Below, in pieces: positions 27,117 through 35,962 of a DNA stretch of 57,366 bases. Where the stretch lies: positions 1 to 57,366 of the forward strand of contig DATLYJ010000122.1 in assembly GCA_035574915.1 (NCBI GenBank), read 5' to 3'. The notes under the pieces are model-generated. The model ran no database searches, was not told where the DNA came from, and saw only the letters and a list, made by a program, of their open reading frames with translations. The translations under genes were made by a program, and so were the position numbers. The stretch's first letter is position 1. Each line of letters opens with the position of its first letter. The DNA comes from Dehalococcoidia bacterium. Lineage in GTDB: Bacteria > Chloroflexota > Dehalococcoidia > DSTF01 > WHTK01.

Positions 27117-28061
27117 ATGACCCCTGAGTCTGGGAACGGCACGGCCCGCTCGCGCCAGGAAATAGGCCGTCTCCTGACGGCGATGATCACTCCCTTTACC
27201 CCCTCAGGAGAGGTTGACTACGGCCAGGCGCAACGCCTGGCCGTGGCCCTTCTCGACAGCGGCAGCGACGGCGTGGTTGTTGCCGGCACCACCGGCGAGG
27301 CGCCTACCCTCAGCGCCCGCGAGAAGGTCCGGCTCTTCGGGGCGGTGAAAGAGGCGGTAGGCGACCGGGGGACCGTACTGGCCGGGACTGGCACCTACAA
27401 CACTGCCGAAAGCATCGAGCTCTCGCGGGAAGCGGAGCGGGCCGGCGTGGACGGCCTCCTCCTCACCGTGCCCTATTACAGCAAGCCTTCGCAGGAAGGC
27501 ATTTACCGCCACTTCGAAGCCATCGCTGCGGCGACCCACCTCCCCTGCGTCCTCTACAACATACCGGGCCGCACCAGCGTCAACATGGCCCCCGAGACCA
27601 TCGTGCGCGCTGCCTCGATCCCCAACGTGGTCGGCGTCAAGGAGGCAAGCGGCAGCCTTGACGCCGTCGCCAGGATTGTGGAGGAGGCAGGCCCCGAGTT
27701 CCGCGTCTGGAGCGGCGACGACCAGCTGACCTTGCCCATGCTGGCCGTCGGCGGTTACGGAGTGATCTGCGTGACCTCCCATCTCACGGGCCGCCAGGTG
27801 AAGGCGATGATCGAAGCCCACCTTGCCGGCAGGGCCTCAGAGGCCGCTGCACTTCATCGCCGGCTCCTGCCGCTGATGAACGCGCTCATGACCATCGCCA
27901 GCAACCCGGTACCGGTGAAGCACGCGCTCAATAAGCTCGGCTTCGACGCGGGCGGCGTGCGCTTGCCCCTCTGGGACCTGGACGCGGCGGCGTCAAGCCG
28001 CCTCATGGCCGAGGTCAGCCGCCACCAGATCGACCTCCCTATCGCCGCCGCAGCGCGCTAG
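27117..28061 (+). CDS. dapA: 4-hydroxy-tetrahydrodipicolinate synthase
   Basis: A 314-aa class I aldolase that condenses pyruvate with aspartate semialdehyde. Key elements are TAMITPFTPSGEVD, GTTGEAPTLS, the catalytic tyrosine in LYNIPGRTSVNM and the Schiff-base lysine in VVGVKEASGSLD. The arginine and glycine of the exit motif are in SGDDQLTLPMLAVGGYGVI. GGAGG at 27106-27110 is six bases before ATG 27117; an ATG at 27111 touches it and is less likely. A TATAAT overlaps the asd stop codon at 27068-27073 but lacks a good -35 box. Confidence 0.95.
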   Translation: MTPESGNGTARSRQEIGRLLTAMITPFTPSGEVDYGQAQRLAVALLDSGSDGVVVAGTTGEAPTLSAREKVRLFGAVKEAVGDRGTVLAGTGTYNTAESIELSREAERAGVDGLLLTVPYYSKPSQEGIYRHFEAIAAATHLPCVLYNIPGRTSVNMAPETIVRAASIPNVVGVKEASGSLDAVARIVEEAGPEFRVWSGDDQLTLPMLAVGGYGVICVTSHLTGRQVKAMIEAHLAGRASEAAALHRRLLPLMNALMTIASNPVPVKHALNKLGFDAGGVRLPLWDLDAAASSRLMAEVSRHQIDLPIAAAAR

Positions 28062-28115
28062 CGGCCTCGCCGCTCGCGGCCCTTCGCCGTCGGCGAGACA
28101 ACCTCACGCTGACGC

Positions 28116-28526
28116 TTAGAAGAACAGCTCCTGCGCCTGCTCAGGGTCCATGTCCTTGAGCTTCACCAGGATGACGTTGCCATCAGGGTCGGCGCAGTAG
28201 ACTCCGTATTCGAGGCGGCGTAGGACGCTGCCGCCGGCCGCCACCAGGTGCTCGATCCCGACTTCGAGGTCGTCGACGGTCCAGAACAGACGATGGGTCT
28301 CGCGGCGGCCGCCGGGCTTCTCTCCCTGAATGAGGTCGAGCACGACGTTGCCGTAACGGATGGTTGCGATGCGCCTGTCCTGGCCCGGGTCCTCCTCGTC
28401 CCGCAGGACCTCGAAACCGAGGTCGTCGCAGTAGAAGCCCAGAGAGCGCTCGATGTCCGCGACGTAGATCGCGGCGCCCAGCTCGATGATGGCCTCGAAG
28501 CCGTTCACGCTGCCTCTGCCTGGCAT
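28116..28526 (-). CDS. VOC (glyoxalase/bleomycin-resistance fold) protein
   Basis: A 136-aa single-module VOC protein. The repeats LGAAIYVADIERSLGFYCDDLGFEVL and RLFWTVDDLEVGIEHLVAAGG, then VYCADPDGNVILV, give the beta-alpha-beta-beta-beta pattern and its metal-ligand positions. Substrate is unknown. It lies convergent with dapA and 40 bp downstream of an unrelated small gene on its own strand. The ATG at 28526 is chosen; a GTG at 28509 is possible. Confidence 0.82.
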   Translation of the reverse strand: MPGRGSVNGFEAIIELGAAIYVADIERSLGFYCDDLGFEVLRDEEDPGQDRRIATIRYGNVVLDLIQGEKPGGRRETHRLFWTVDDLEVGIEHLVAAGGSVLRRLEYGVYCADPDGNVILVKLKDMDPEQAQELFF

Positions 28527-28566
28527 CCGCCGTGGCCGGACCGCGACCGAGGCCGCCGGTGGCGGA

Positions 28567-28959
28567 TCAAGCCTTCTCCTGTTGCTCCAGCTGGTACTCC
28601 ACCACGGCCTTGATGGCCTGGTGGGCGAGGATGATGTACTCGTGCGGCAGTAGCTCCAGGGGCCGCATCTCCTCGTCGCGCATGCCCACCGGGTCGCTGT
28701 CGTCGCCGGAGAAGTCCATGCGCATGATCAGCTCGTAGAGTTCCCCGTCTCGCCCGACGACTATGCAGCCGCGGTTCGGCCCCGCCAGGACGCCGGCGTC
28801 GACCTCGATGCCGTAGTTGAAGAAGGACCCCGGATAGGGCGGGAAAGGGTCGAGGGACGCGACCGCGGCGTGGAGGATGTCACGGAGCTGCTGGGCCGCG
28901 CGCTCCACCACGAGGTCGGCGTGGGCCTTGCGGGCAAGCGGGTCTGTGTCTGCCGTCAT
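28567..28959 (-). CDS. Hypothetical protein
   Basis: A 130-aa protein starting MTADTDPLARKAHADL after AGAGGT at a 6-nt spacing (ATG 28959). The N-terminal half is helical (VVERAAQQLRDILHAAVASL), and the middle has GIEVDAGVLAGPNRGCIVVGRDGELYEL, which looks like a beta-hairpin core. The end is a helix (AIKAVVEYQLEQQEKA). I do not recognise the family. It is divergent from the SufR-like regulator, with a perfect inverted repeat in the space between. Confidence 0.65.
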   Translation of the reverse strand: MTADTDPLARKAHADLVVERAAQQLRDILHAAVASLDPFPPYPGSFFNYGIEVDAGVLAGPNRGCIVVGRDGELYELIMRMDFSGDDSDPVGMRDEEMRPLELLPHEYIILAHQAIKAVVEYQLEQQEKA

Positions 28960-29023
28960 CGACGTACCTCTTTGTGCTCGTCGGTAGTATAACCGCCGCC
29001 TCTCGATTGGGCCGGAAGGCTCT

Positions 29024-29039
29024 TCAATATGCAAATTGA
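29024..29039. promoter_or_regulatory. Inverted repeat TCAAT-N6-ATTGA (operator candidate)
   Basis: A perfect 5+5 bp inverted repeat lies in the divergent region between an unknown minus-strand gene and the regulator gene at 29234. TTGACG overlaps its right arm at 29036-29041. Confidence 0.4.
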
Positions 29040-29233
29040 CGCTGTGCTATATTCGATTGGAGGCGTCTATTGCGCCTGCGAAGGCGGTCGTCGCGACGAC
29101 TCTCCGGCCTTCGCCGGGATATCGAGTTGGAAGCCTCAGCAGGGTTTGGCTCTTCTATTGCGCCGGGTAGCTCTCGGTCTCTGTCGCGGCGGCGTCCCGG
29201 CAGTGGGCGAGTGATGCGCCGCGGAAGGTGACC

Positions 29234-29848
29234 ATGCAGGCCACGCGTCAGGAGATCCTCGGCTACCTGCGTCGCCACGGCGAGGCGACGGTGAAGGAGC
29301 TTGGCGACCTCCTCGGGCTGACCTCGACGGGCATCCGCCAGCACCTCACGGTGCTGGAGCGCGACGGCCTGGTGCAGGTACGGGAGACCAGGGGGCGAGT
29401 CGGTCGCCCCGCCCTTGTCTATTCCCTCACCCCCTCCGGATTGGCCCTGTTTCCCAACCGCCACGATGACCTCGCCAACCTTCTCCTGACCGAGATAAGG
29501 GCGATAGCCGGGAGCCAGGGCCTGCAGAGCGTCCTGATGCGCGTGGCCGCGCGTTCGGCCGAGCCGTACGAGCCGCGTGTCCGGGGGCTGGGCCTGGCGG
29601 CGCGCGTGTCCGAGGCGGCGGCCATCATTAACGAGCGCGGCTGCCTGGCCGAGACGGAGGCCAGCGGCGATGAGTTCCTGATCCACCAGTTCACCTGTCC
29701 CTTCCCCAACGTGGCGCGCTACAACAGCGGCGTTTGCGCCATGGAGGTCGAGTTCGTGCGCCGGCTCACCGGCGGCGACGCTCGTCTGGTGCGCAGCCTG
29801 CTGCGCGGCGACAAGTCGTGCACCTACCGGGTCCGCGAGCCGAGCTAG
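29234..29848 (+). CDS. SufR-like winged-helix transcriptional regulator
   Basis: A 204-aa DNA-binding protein. Residues 1-65 form a winged helix (VKELGDLLGLTSTGIRQHLTVLERDGLV) followed by GRVGRPALVYSLT. The C-terminal half carries cysteines in the SufR-like layout: GCLAE, FTCPFPNVARYNSGVC and GDKSCTYRV. In SufR these bind an iron-sulfur cluster and control suf genes. ATG 29234 has GGAAGG five bases upstream; GTG 29228 is an alternative. No suf genes are nearby, so it acts at a distance or on itself through the inverted repeat at 29024-29039. Confidence 0.8.
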   Translation: MQATRQEILGYLRRHGEATVKELGDLLGLTSTGIRQHLTVLERDGLVQVRETRGRVGRPALVYSLTPSGLALFPNRHDDLANLLLTEIRAIAGSQGLQSVLMRVAARSAEPYEPRVRGLGLAARVSEAAAIINERGCLAETEASGDEFLIHQFTCPFPNVARYNSGVCAMEVEFVRRLTGGDARLVRSLLRGDKSCTYRVREPS

Positions 29849-30013
29849 CCGGGGCGAGACTCTCTCACTGAGGTAGCCCCACGAGGCCTCTCTTCCGTCC
29901 GCGCCGGCTCTGGCGGGCACGGAGGTGCCTGCCTGCCCGCGGGTGGGCACTGGGCCTCCTGGCACCGACCCGCCCGCGCTCCCCGCCGCGGCTGTAGAAT
30001 CTGGCGGGACTGT

Positions 30014-31699
30014 ATGTCGGACGTGACCGCCCTTAGCGCCGATCTGCTCGCGGCGGGCCGCGATGCGCTGGCGCGCGGCGCCTGGACGGAGGCGAAGGAC
30101 CGCTTCCGCCGCGTCCTCGAGGTCGAGGAGTCGCCCGAAGCGTTGGAGGGCTACGCCCTCGCCTGTTACTGGCTGGACCACGTTACGGAGCTTTTCGACA
30201 CGCGCGAACGGGCCTTCCACGCCTATCGCGCCCGTGGCGACCGGCGCTCGGCGGCCCGGGTCGCCACGGCGATTGCCGTGGACTTCGGGGACATCCGCGG
30301 CGAGCTTGCGGTCGCGAGCGGCTGGTTCCAGCGCGCCGCGAGCCTGCTCGCTGATATCGAACTGTGTGACGAGCACGGGTGGCTCGAGTTCTGGCAGGGC
30401 GTAGTCGCAGCCGCTATCGAGGGAGACGTTGCCAGGGCTCGCAAGCACCAGCCGGAGGCCCTGCGGCTGGCGCGCGAGCTGAAGAACTTCGACCTCGAGA
30501 TGATGGCGGTGGCCCTGGATGGCTTCGCGATGGTGCGCGAAGGCCGCGTCGAAGAAGGCTTGCGCCGGCTCGACGAGGCGACTGCCGCGGCCGTCTCGGG
30601 TGAAATGTCCGACCTTCTGGCGATAGGGACCGCCTGCTGCGCCGCGATCTACGCCTGCGAGGCCGTGGCCGATTACGACCGCGCCCGGCAGTGGTGTGAC
30701 CGCGCCACCGACTTCTGTCGCCGGTGGGGCCTTGCTTCGCTCTTTGCCATCTGCCGTTCCTATTACGCCACGGTGCTGGTCTGGCGCGGTGACTGGGCCG
30801 AGGCCGAGGCGCAACTTATGGCCGCGGCGCGAGAGCTGGAGACGAGCCGCCCCGGCAACGCCTCGGAGGCGCTCGCGAAGCTCGGCGACCTGCGCCGGCG
30901 CCAGGGTCGCCTGGCCGAAGCGGAGGAGCTCCTGAACCGAGCCGAGACGCACCCCATGAGCTTGCTCGGCAAAGCGGCGTTGGCGCTGGACCGCAGCGAC
31001 CCGTCCTCGGCGCTCGACCTCGTTCGACGCTTCCTGCGGCGCATCTCGGACGAAGACCAGGCCGAGCGCGTCTTCGCGCTCGAGGTCGCGGTCCGCGCGA
31101 GCATAGCCAAAGGGGACCTCGAGAGCGCGCGCATGGACCAGGAGCAGGCGGCTGCCGCGGCTCAGGCCGTCGGCACGGCGTCGCTCCGCGCCTCAGCGTC
31201 ACTCAGCGCCGGCCTTGTCGCCCTGGCCGAAGGCGAACTGCAACTGGCAAGGGAGCGTTTCGAAGACGCCATCGACCTGTTCGAGGTGACAGGCAACGGC
31301 TTCGATGGCGCCCGCGCCCGGCTGGAGCTCGCACGCGCGCTGCAGGCGCTCGGGCGCCCTGAAGCCGCTACCGAGCAAGCCGCCGCGGCCCTGCAGCGCT
31401 TCCAACGGGTTGGCGCCGCCTACCACGCACAGCTCGCCGCCAGGGCAGCCGGTGCTCTCCCCCGCTCGGGCAGCGCCGGCCAGCCGAGGCCGCTGCCCGG
31501 CCTCACCGCCCGCGAGAGCGAGGTCCTCTGGCTCCTGGTTGAAGGGCGGACCAACCAGGAGATCGCCGACGAGCTCGTGCTGAGCGTACGCACGGTCGAA
31601 CGGCACATCTCGACGATCTACGAGAAGCTGGACCTGCACGGCAAGGCGGCCCGCGCTGCCGCCACAGCCTTCGCCCTCCGCCACGCCTCCCCCACCTAG
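30014..31699 (+). CDS. TPR-repeat LuxR-type transcriptional regulator
   Basis: A 561-aa regulator. About residues 1-480 are helical repeats of TPR type (for example ARDALARGAWTEAKDRFRR, LGDLRRRQGRLAEAEELL). A LuxR/NarL-type helix-turn-helix lies near 497-555: LTARESEVLWLLVEGRTNQE, then VRTVERHISTIYEKLDLHGK. There is no ATPase domain as in MalT or LAL regulators. A TAGAAT box lies at 29995-30000, only 13 nt before the ATG. The next gene on the strand is a flavin oxidoreductase and could be its target. Confidence 0.87.
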   Translation: MSDVTALSADLLAAGRDALARGAWTEAKDRFRRVLEVEESPEALEGYALACYWLDHVTELFDTRERAFHAYRARGDRRSAARVATAIAVDFGDIRGELAVASGWFQRAASLLADIELCDEHGWLEFWQGVVAAAIEGDVARARKHQPEALRLARELKNFDLEMMAVALDGFAMVREGRVEEGLRRLDEATAAAVSGEMSDLLAIGTACCAAIYACEAVADYDRARQWCDRATDFCRRWGLASLFAICRSYYATVLVWRGDWAEAEAQLMAAARELETSRPGNASEALAKLGDLRRRQGRLAEAEELLNRAETHPMSLLGKAALALDRSDPSSALDLVRRFLRRISDEDQAERVFALEVAVRASIAKGDLESARMDQEQAAAAAQAVGTASLRASASLSAGLVALAEGELQLARERFEDAIDLFEVTGNGFDGARARLELARALQALGRPEAATEQAAAALQRFQRVGAAYHAQLAARAAGALPRSGSAGQPRPLPGLTARESEVLWLLVEGRTNQEIADELVLSVRTVERHISTIYEKLDLHGKAARAAATAFALRHASPT

Positions 31700-31861
31700 A
31701 CTAGGCCCGATTTACGTGTAGGGAATGAGGCGTTTTGCGTGTAGACACGCACGCGCGCCCTCCCCAGCCCTTTGTAGGCTTCTGGCATCCCGCGGGGCTT
31801 GCCGGACGGCCGGTCCTCGGACACCCGGCGGGTCCCCGGGATCGAATTGAGGAGGTTGGAC

Positions 31862-33226
31862 GTGGACAGAGAAGCACTGGCTGGACTGGCGGCGGGTTTG
31901 CGCGGCGGCGTCATCGCGGCGGGCGACGAGGGCTACGAGCAGGCGCGTCAGGTGTGGAACGGCACCATCGACAAGCATCCGGCGCTGATCGTGAAGTGCC
32001 AGGGCGCCGCCGACGTAATCGACGCTGTGCGCTTCGCGAAGCAGCACGGGCTTGGAGTCTCCGTCCGTGGTGGCGGACACCACGTCGCGGGCGGCGCCTT
32101 GCTCGATGGTGGGCTAGTGATCGACCTCTCGCCCATGCGCTCGGTGCGCGTCGACGCGGCGGCGAACACCGTGCGCGCCGAGGGCGGCGCCCTCATCAGC
32201 GATGTCGACCGCGAGGCGGGAGCCTTCGGCCTCTGCGTGCCGCTGGGGGTCGTCCCGGACACTGGAATTGCAGGCCTCACACTTGCCGGTGGGCTCGGCC
32301 TCCTCCGGCGCAAGAGCGGCATGACCAGCGACAACCTGATTTCCGCGGACGTGGTAACTGCCGGCGGCAGCCTGGTACGGGCCAGCGCCGAGGAGAACCC
32401 GGACCTCTTCTGGGCCCTGAGGGGTGGCGGCTGGGACATGGGCGTCGTCACCTCTTTCGAATTCCGCGCCCGCCCCATCTCCCCTGAAATCTTCCTAGTC
32501 TTCACGGCCTATCCAATCGAGGAGGGCCGCACGGTGCTTCGGAATTTCCGGGAGTTCATGGCAGGAGCGCCCGATGAGATGAGCCCTCTCGCCATCGTCT
32601 GGACGTTTCCGGAGGAGCCTTACCCGAAGGAACTCTGGGGCCGGCAGTTCGTCGCGGTGGTCGGGATTTACGATGGGCCGGCGGATGAAGGCGAAAGGGC
32701 ATACCAGCCGTTGCGTCAGCTCGCCACGCCGCTGATGGACGCCAGCGAGCGCACCACCTACCTCGCGGTCCAGCACTTGTTCGCCGAAGACTATCCGAGC
32801 GGCCGCCGCTATTACTGGAAGTCGAGTTACCTGCCGAAGCTGGGAGACGACGCGATCGACACGTTGCTGGACTTCGGCCGCCGGCGGCCTTCGCCGTTGA
32901 GCAGCGTCGATGTCTGGCCCCTCGGCGGCGCGCTTGACCGCGTCGACCCGCAGCAGACGGCGTTCGGACAACGCGGCGCGGGCTACCTCATCGGCATCGA
33001 GGCTAACTGGGAGGACGCGGCAGCCGACGCGGCCAACGTGGCCTGGGCTCGCGAAACGACGGCCGCCCTCGAACCCCATTCCACCGGCGGGTCCTACCTG
33101 AACTTCGAGGACGTGCGCGACCACGCCGTATTTGCCCGCTCGCACGGGGCAAACTTCGATCGCCTCGCGCAGATCAAGCGCAAGTACGACCCGGACAACC
33201 TCTTCCGCTCACGGCGCCTCGCCTGA
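31862..33226 (+). CDS. FAD-linked oxidoreductase, berberine-bridge (BBE) type
   Basis: A 454-aa flavoenzyme. The PCMH-type FAD domain has HPALIVKCQGAADV and VSVRGGGHHVAGGAL, whose histidine is the expected covalent FAD site. TLAGGLGLLRRKSGMTSDNL also belongs to that domain. The C-terminus has the BBE motif: SYLNFEDV and then FDRLAQIKRKYDPDNLFR. Such enzymes oxidise alcohols, sugars or secondary metabolites with oxygen. Only one covalent attachment residue is clear. GGAGG lies six bases before GTG 31862; the frame is open to 31799. It directly follows the LuxR-type regulator. Confidence 0.88.
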   Translation: MDREALAGLAAGLRGGVIAAGDEGYEQARQVWNGTIDKHPALIVKCQGAADVIDAVRFAKQHGLGVSVRGGGHHVAGGALLDGGLVIDLSPMRSVRVDAAANTVRAEGGALISDVDREAGAFGLCVPLGVVPDTGIAGLTLAGGLGLLRRKSGMTSDNLISADVVTAGGSLVRASAEENPDLFWALRGGGWDMGVVTSFEFRARPISPEIFLVFTAYPIEEGRTVLRNFREFMAGAPDEMSPLAIVWTFPEEPYPKELWGRQFVAVVGIYDGPADEGERAYQPLRQLATPLMDASERTTYLAVQHLFAEDYPSGRRYYWKSSYLPKLGDDAIDTLLDFGRRRPSPLSSVDVWPLGGALDRVDPQQTAFGQRGAGYLIGIEANWEDAAADAANVAWARETTAALEPHSTGGSYLNFEDVRDHAVFARSHGANFDRLAQIKRKYDPDNLFRSRRLA

Positions 33227-33597
33227 GGAGCCGGGCGACCCGACCACCGGTGTCACCTCGCGGCCCCGCCTGCCACGCGCCGGGGCCGCGCCCCGCCGGT
33301 TCGCGGAAGGCGGGGCTCACGTCCGACCGTCATCCGGTCCGCCTTGCTCCTGATGCTTGCGGCGCAGATGCAAGGGAGGATGCCGGCCTCCTCCCACACC
33401 CGGCGGCCCACGGCCCCGGTGGCTGATGACTCGCCAGCCGTGTTGTCGAAGGCATCGCCATGGCCGCGCGCGGGCCAGCCGAACGCGGACGGATAGAAGG
33501 CCACCGCGATCGCGAATCCTCGGATCCTCTGACCGGCCCGAGCGGCGCAGCCACCGACGGGAGCAGTGTTGCCGCAGAAGACGCGGCCGGTCGCCCT
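33227..33597. other. 371-bp convergent intergenic region with a strong hairpin
   Basis: No gene is supported. A perfect 10-bp inverted repeat CGCGGCCCCG/CGGGGCCGCG (33259-33268 and 33281-33290, loop 12) lies 33 bp after the oxidoreductase stop and may be a U-less terminator. A minus-strand frame near 33440 reads GDAFDNTAGES, loosely like an IS3-type transposase motif, but nothing around it supports an element. Confidence 0.45.
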
Positions 33598-35670
33598 TCA
33601 GGCGTGCGCGGCCGCGCGCTCCTTCTCAGCCGCCTCCACCACCTTCTTCGCCACGTGCTCCGGGACCTCTTCGTAGTGGTCGAAGCTGACCTCGAAGGTC
33701 GCGCGGCCCTGGGTGAGGGAGCGGAGGTCGGTGCTGTAGCGTAGCATCTCCGCCGCCGGCGCCTGGGCGTCGATTACCGTCACGCCGTCCTCGGGCGTGA
33801 TGCCAAGCACCCGCGCCCGCTTGCCGTTGAGGTCGCTGACGATGTCGCCGGTGTAGGCCTCGGGCGCCTTCACTCGCACGTTCAGGATCGGCTCCAGGAG
33901 CACTGGGCGTGCCTTCTGCGTGCAGGCCTTCAGCGCCTGCGAGCCGGCGAGCTTGAATGCCATCTCCGAGGAGTCCACAGGGTGGTCCTTGCCGTCCAGC
34001 AAGGTCACGCGCAGGTCCACCATCTGGCAGTGCGCCAGCGCACCCTCCTGCAGCGCCTCGACCACTCCAGCCTCTACAGCCGGGATGTACTGCTTCGGCA
34101 CGTTGCCGCCGACGACCTTGTTGACGAATTCGAAGCCGGCGCCGCGCGGCAGCGGCTCGACGGACAGCAGCACCTTGGCGTACTGACCGTGGCCCCCGGT
34201 CTGCTTCTTGTGTGTGTACTCCGCGCTCGCCGCGGTCGTGATCGTCTCCTTGTAAGGCACCTTCGGGGTCTGGAGCACGATGTCCGCGCCGAACTTGCGC
34301 TTCATCTTCTCGACGGCGATCTCGACGTGCGATTCGCCGAGGCCGCTGAGGATGGTCTCGCCGGTATCGGGGTCGCGCTGCACGCGCAGCACGGGGTCCT
34401 CTTCGGTGATACGCGCCAGGGCGGTGGACATCTTCTCCGTGTCCGCTTTCGAGCGCGGATAGACGGCCACATTGAAAGTTGGCGAGGGGAAAGCGATAGG
34501 GGGCAGGATGATCGGCTTCTCGCGCAACGTGAGCGTGTCGCTCGTCACGGTCTTGTCGAGCTTGGCGACGGCGCCGATGTCGCCCGCGATCAACTGCTGC
34601 ACTGGCTCCTGGGTCTTGCCGCGTACCATGAAGAGCTGGCCCACGCGCTCGTCAGCGTTCTTGTTCGCGTTCCAAACGTGCGAGTCGGCTTTGAGGACGC
34701 CGGAGAACACGCGCAGGTAGGTGAGCTTGCCGACGTAGGGGTCGGCCGTCGTCTTGAAGACTTGCGCTGCCAGTGGACCCGAGACGTCCGCCTTCAGCTC
34801 GACGGCGGCGCCCGAGCCGTCCTTCGCGGTTACGGTCCGGGCCGCGGGCGAGGGGAAGTACCTGGCGATTGCGTCCAGGAGAGGTTGGAGGCCCACCACT
34901 TTCGCGCCGGAGGCCACCATTACGGGCACCACGGTACCGGAGGCGATCCCGGCCTCCAGCCCCTGGCGGACCTCGTCGGGCGTCAGCTCTTCGCCTTCGA
35001 GGTACTTCATCGTCAGATCGTCATCGGCCTCGGCCACAACCTCGAGAAGGGCCTCCCGCGCCGAACTGATCTGGTCGGCCATATCCTCCGGGAGGTCGGC
35101 CGGTGCTGCCTTGTCGCCAAGGAAGGCCTTCATGTCGACGACGTCGATGACGCCCTTGAAGCTGTCCTGGCTGCCGATGGGCAGGTGGATGGGGACGCAG
35201 CGCTTGCTGAGCACTGAGCGCACCTGCTCGAGGGTGGCCGCAAAGTTTGCGTTCTCGCGGTCCATGCGGTTGATGACTATCGCGCGCGGGATCCCCCGCT
35301 GCTCAGCCATCCCCCAGGCCTGCTCGGTCCCCACCTGCACGCCGGAGGCGCCGCAGACCACCACGACGGCGGCGTCCGCTGCCGCCAGCCCGCTATAGGC
35401 ATCGCCGATGAAGTCGGCGTAACCGGGTGCGTCGATGAAGTTGAGCTTCCGGTCCTTCCACTCCGTGGGAAGGATCGAAGCGTTGATGCTGACCTTGCGC
35501 TTTACCTCATCGGGGTCGAAGTCGGACGTCGTCGTCCCGTCCTCGACCTTCCCCATGCGGTTGATGGCGCCGGAAACGAAAAGGGCGGCCTCGGCAAGCG
35601 TCGTCTTGCCGGTGCCGCCGTGTCCGAGGAGGACGAGGTTCCGGATCTTCTCTGTGGGGTAGTCCTTCAT
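33598..35670 (-). CDS. EF-G-like translational GTPase (FusA2 type)
   Basis: A 690-aa protein with all five EF-G domains, probably a ribosome-associated GTPase. G1 is GHGGTGKTT, G3 is DAPGYADF and G4 is NRMDREN. The pattern GHGGxGKTT plus PGYADF, with Tyr where canonical EF-G has the catalytic His, is characteristic of the FusA2 paralogue known from actinobacteria. This is not the main elongation factor: canonical fusA has GHIDAGKTT/DTPGHVDF. Domain IV and V segments (QTGGHGQYAKV, GITPEDGVTVIDAQAP) are kept. The frame extends upstream of ATG 35670, but homology begins at MKDYPTEKIRN. Its exact role is unknown. Confidence 0.9.
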   Translation of the reverse strand: MKDYPTEKIRNLVLLGHGGTGKTTLAEAALFVSGAINRMGKVEDGTTTSDFDPDEVKRKVSINASILPTEWKDRKLNFIDAPGYADFIGDAYSGLAAADAAVVVVCGASGVQVGTEQAWGMAEQRGIPRAIVINRMDRENANFAATLEQVRSVLSKRCVPIHLPIGSQDSFKGVIDVVDMKAFLGDKAAPADLPEDMADQISSAREALLEVVAEADDDLTMKYLEGEELTPDEVRQGLEAGIASGTVVPVMVASGAKVVGLQPLLDAIARYFPSPAARTVTAKDGSGAAVELKADVSGPLAAQVFKTTADPYVGKLTYLRVFSGVLKADSHVWNANKNADERVGQLFMVRGKTQEPVQQLIAGDIGAVAKLDKTVTSDTLTLREKPIILPPIAFPSPTFNVAVYPRSKADTEKMSTALARITEEDPVLRVQRDPDTGETILSGLGESHVEIAVEKMKRKFGADIVLQTPKVPYKETITTAASAEYTHKKQTGGHGQYAKVLLSVEPLPRGAGFEFVNKVVGGNVPKQYIPAVEAGVVEALQEGALAHCQMVDLRVTLLDGKDHPVDSSEMAFKLAGSQALKACTQKARPVLLEPILNVRVKAPEAYTGDIVSDLNGKRARVLGITPEDGVTVIDAQAPAAEMLRYSTDLRSLTQGRATFEVSFDHYEEVPEHVAKKVVEAAEKERAAAHA

Positions 35671-35962
35671 AGAGCGGTGGCCTTCCGTCGGGTCAGAGTC
35701 GAGCGTCGGCGGCGCCCCGCCGCTGCGAGCAGACGGGGTGTAGTAAGCGATTGTAGGCCAGACGTATGGTGACGGCCAGTGACCGACATATGGCCGAGCG
35801 TGGTTCGTTTTCGCGGCCGGCACAAGACCGGGGCGCCGCGGCCGCCCTGGTAAGAGGCGCGTACGCGGTCAAGCAGAGCAGAGGCTTTCAAGGGCTTGTC
35901 AACGAAATGTCAATAGTGCAGTCCTAATCTGGTCACGCCACACCCGGAGCGGGAGCGATGAA
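35671..35962. other. 292-bp divergent intergenic region with TGTCAA direct repeats
   Basis: The region separates the fusA2-like gene from the cyclase-like effector gene. TGTCAA occurs at 35897-35902 and again at 35908-35913, exactly 11 bp apart, in an A+T-rich pocket. A TTGTCA at 35896-35901 has no good -10 box at 16-18 bp. No coding sequence is evident. Confidence 0.4.

Noticed and set aside
33430..33504. Transposase-like GDAFDNTAGES on the minus strand
   Set aside because: Only about 11 residues resemble an IS3-type motif; the flanking translation shows no DDE context, inverted repeats or target duplications.
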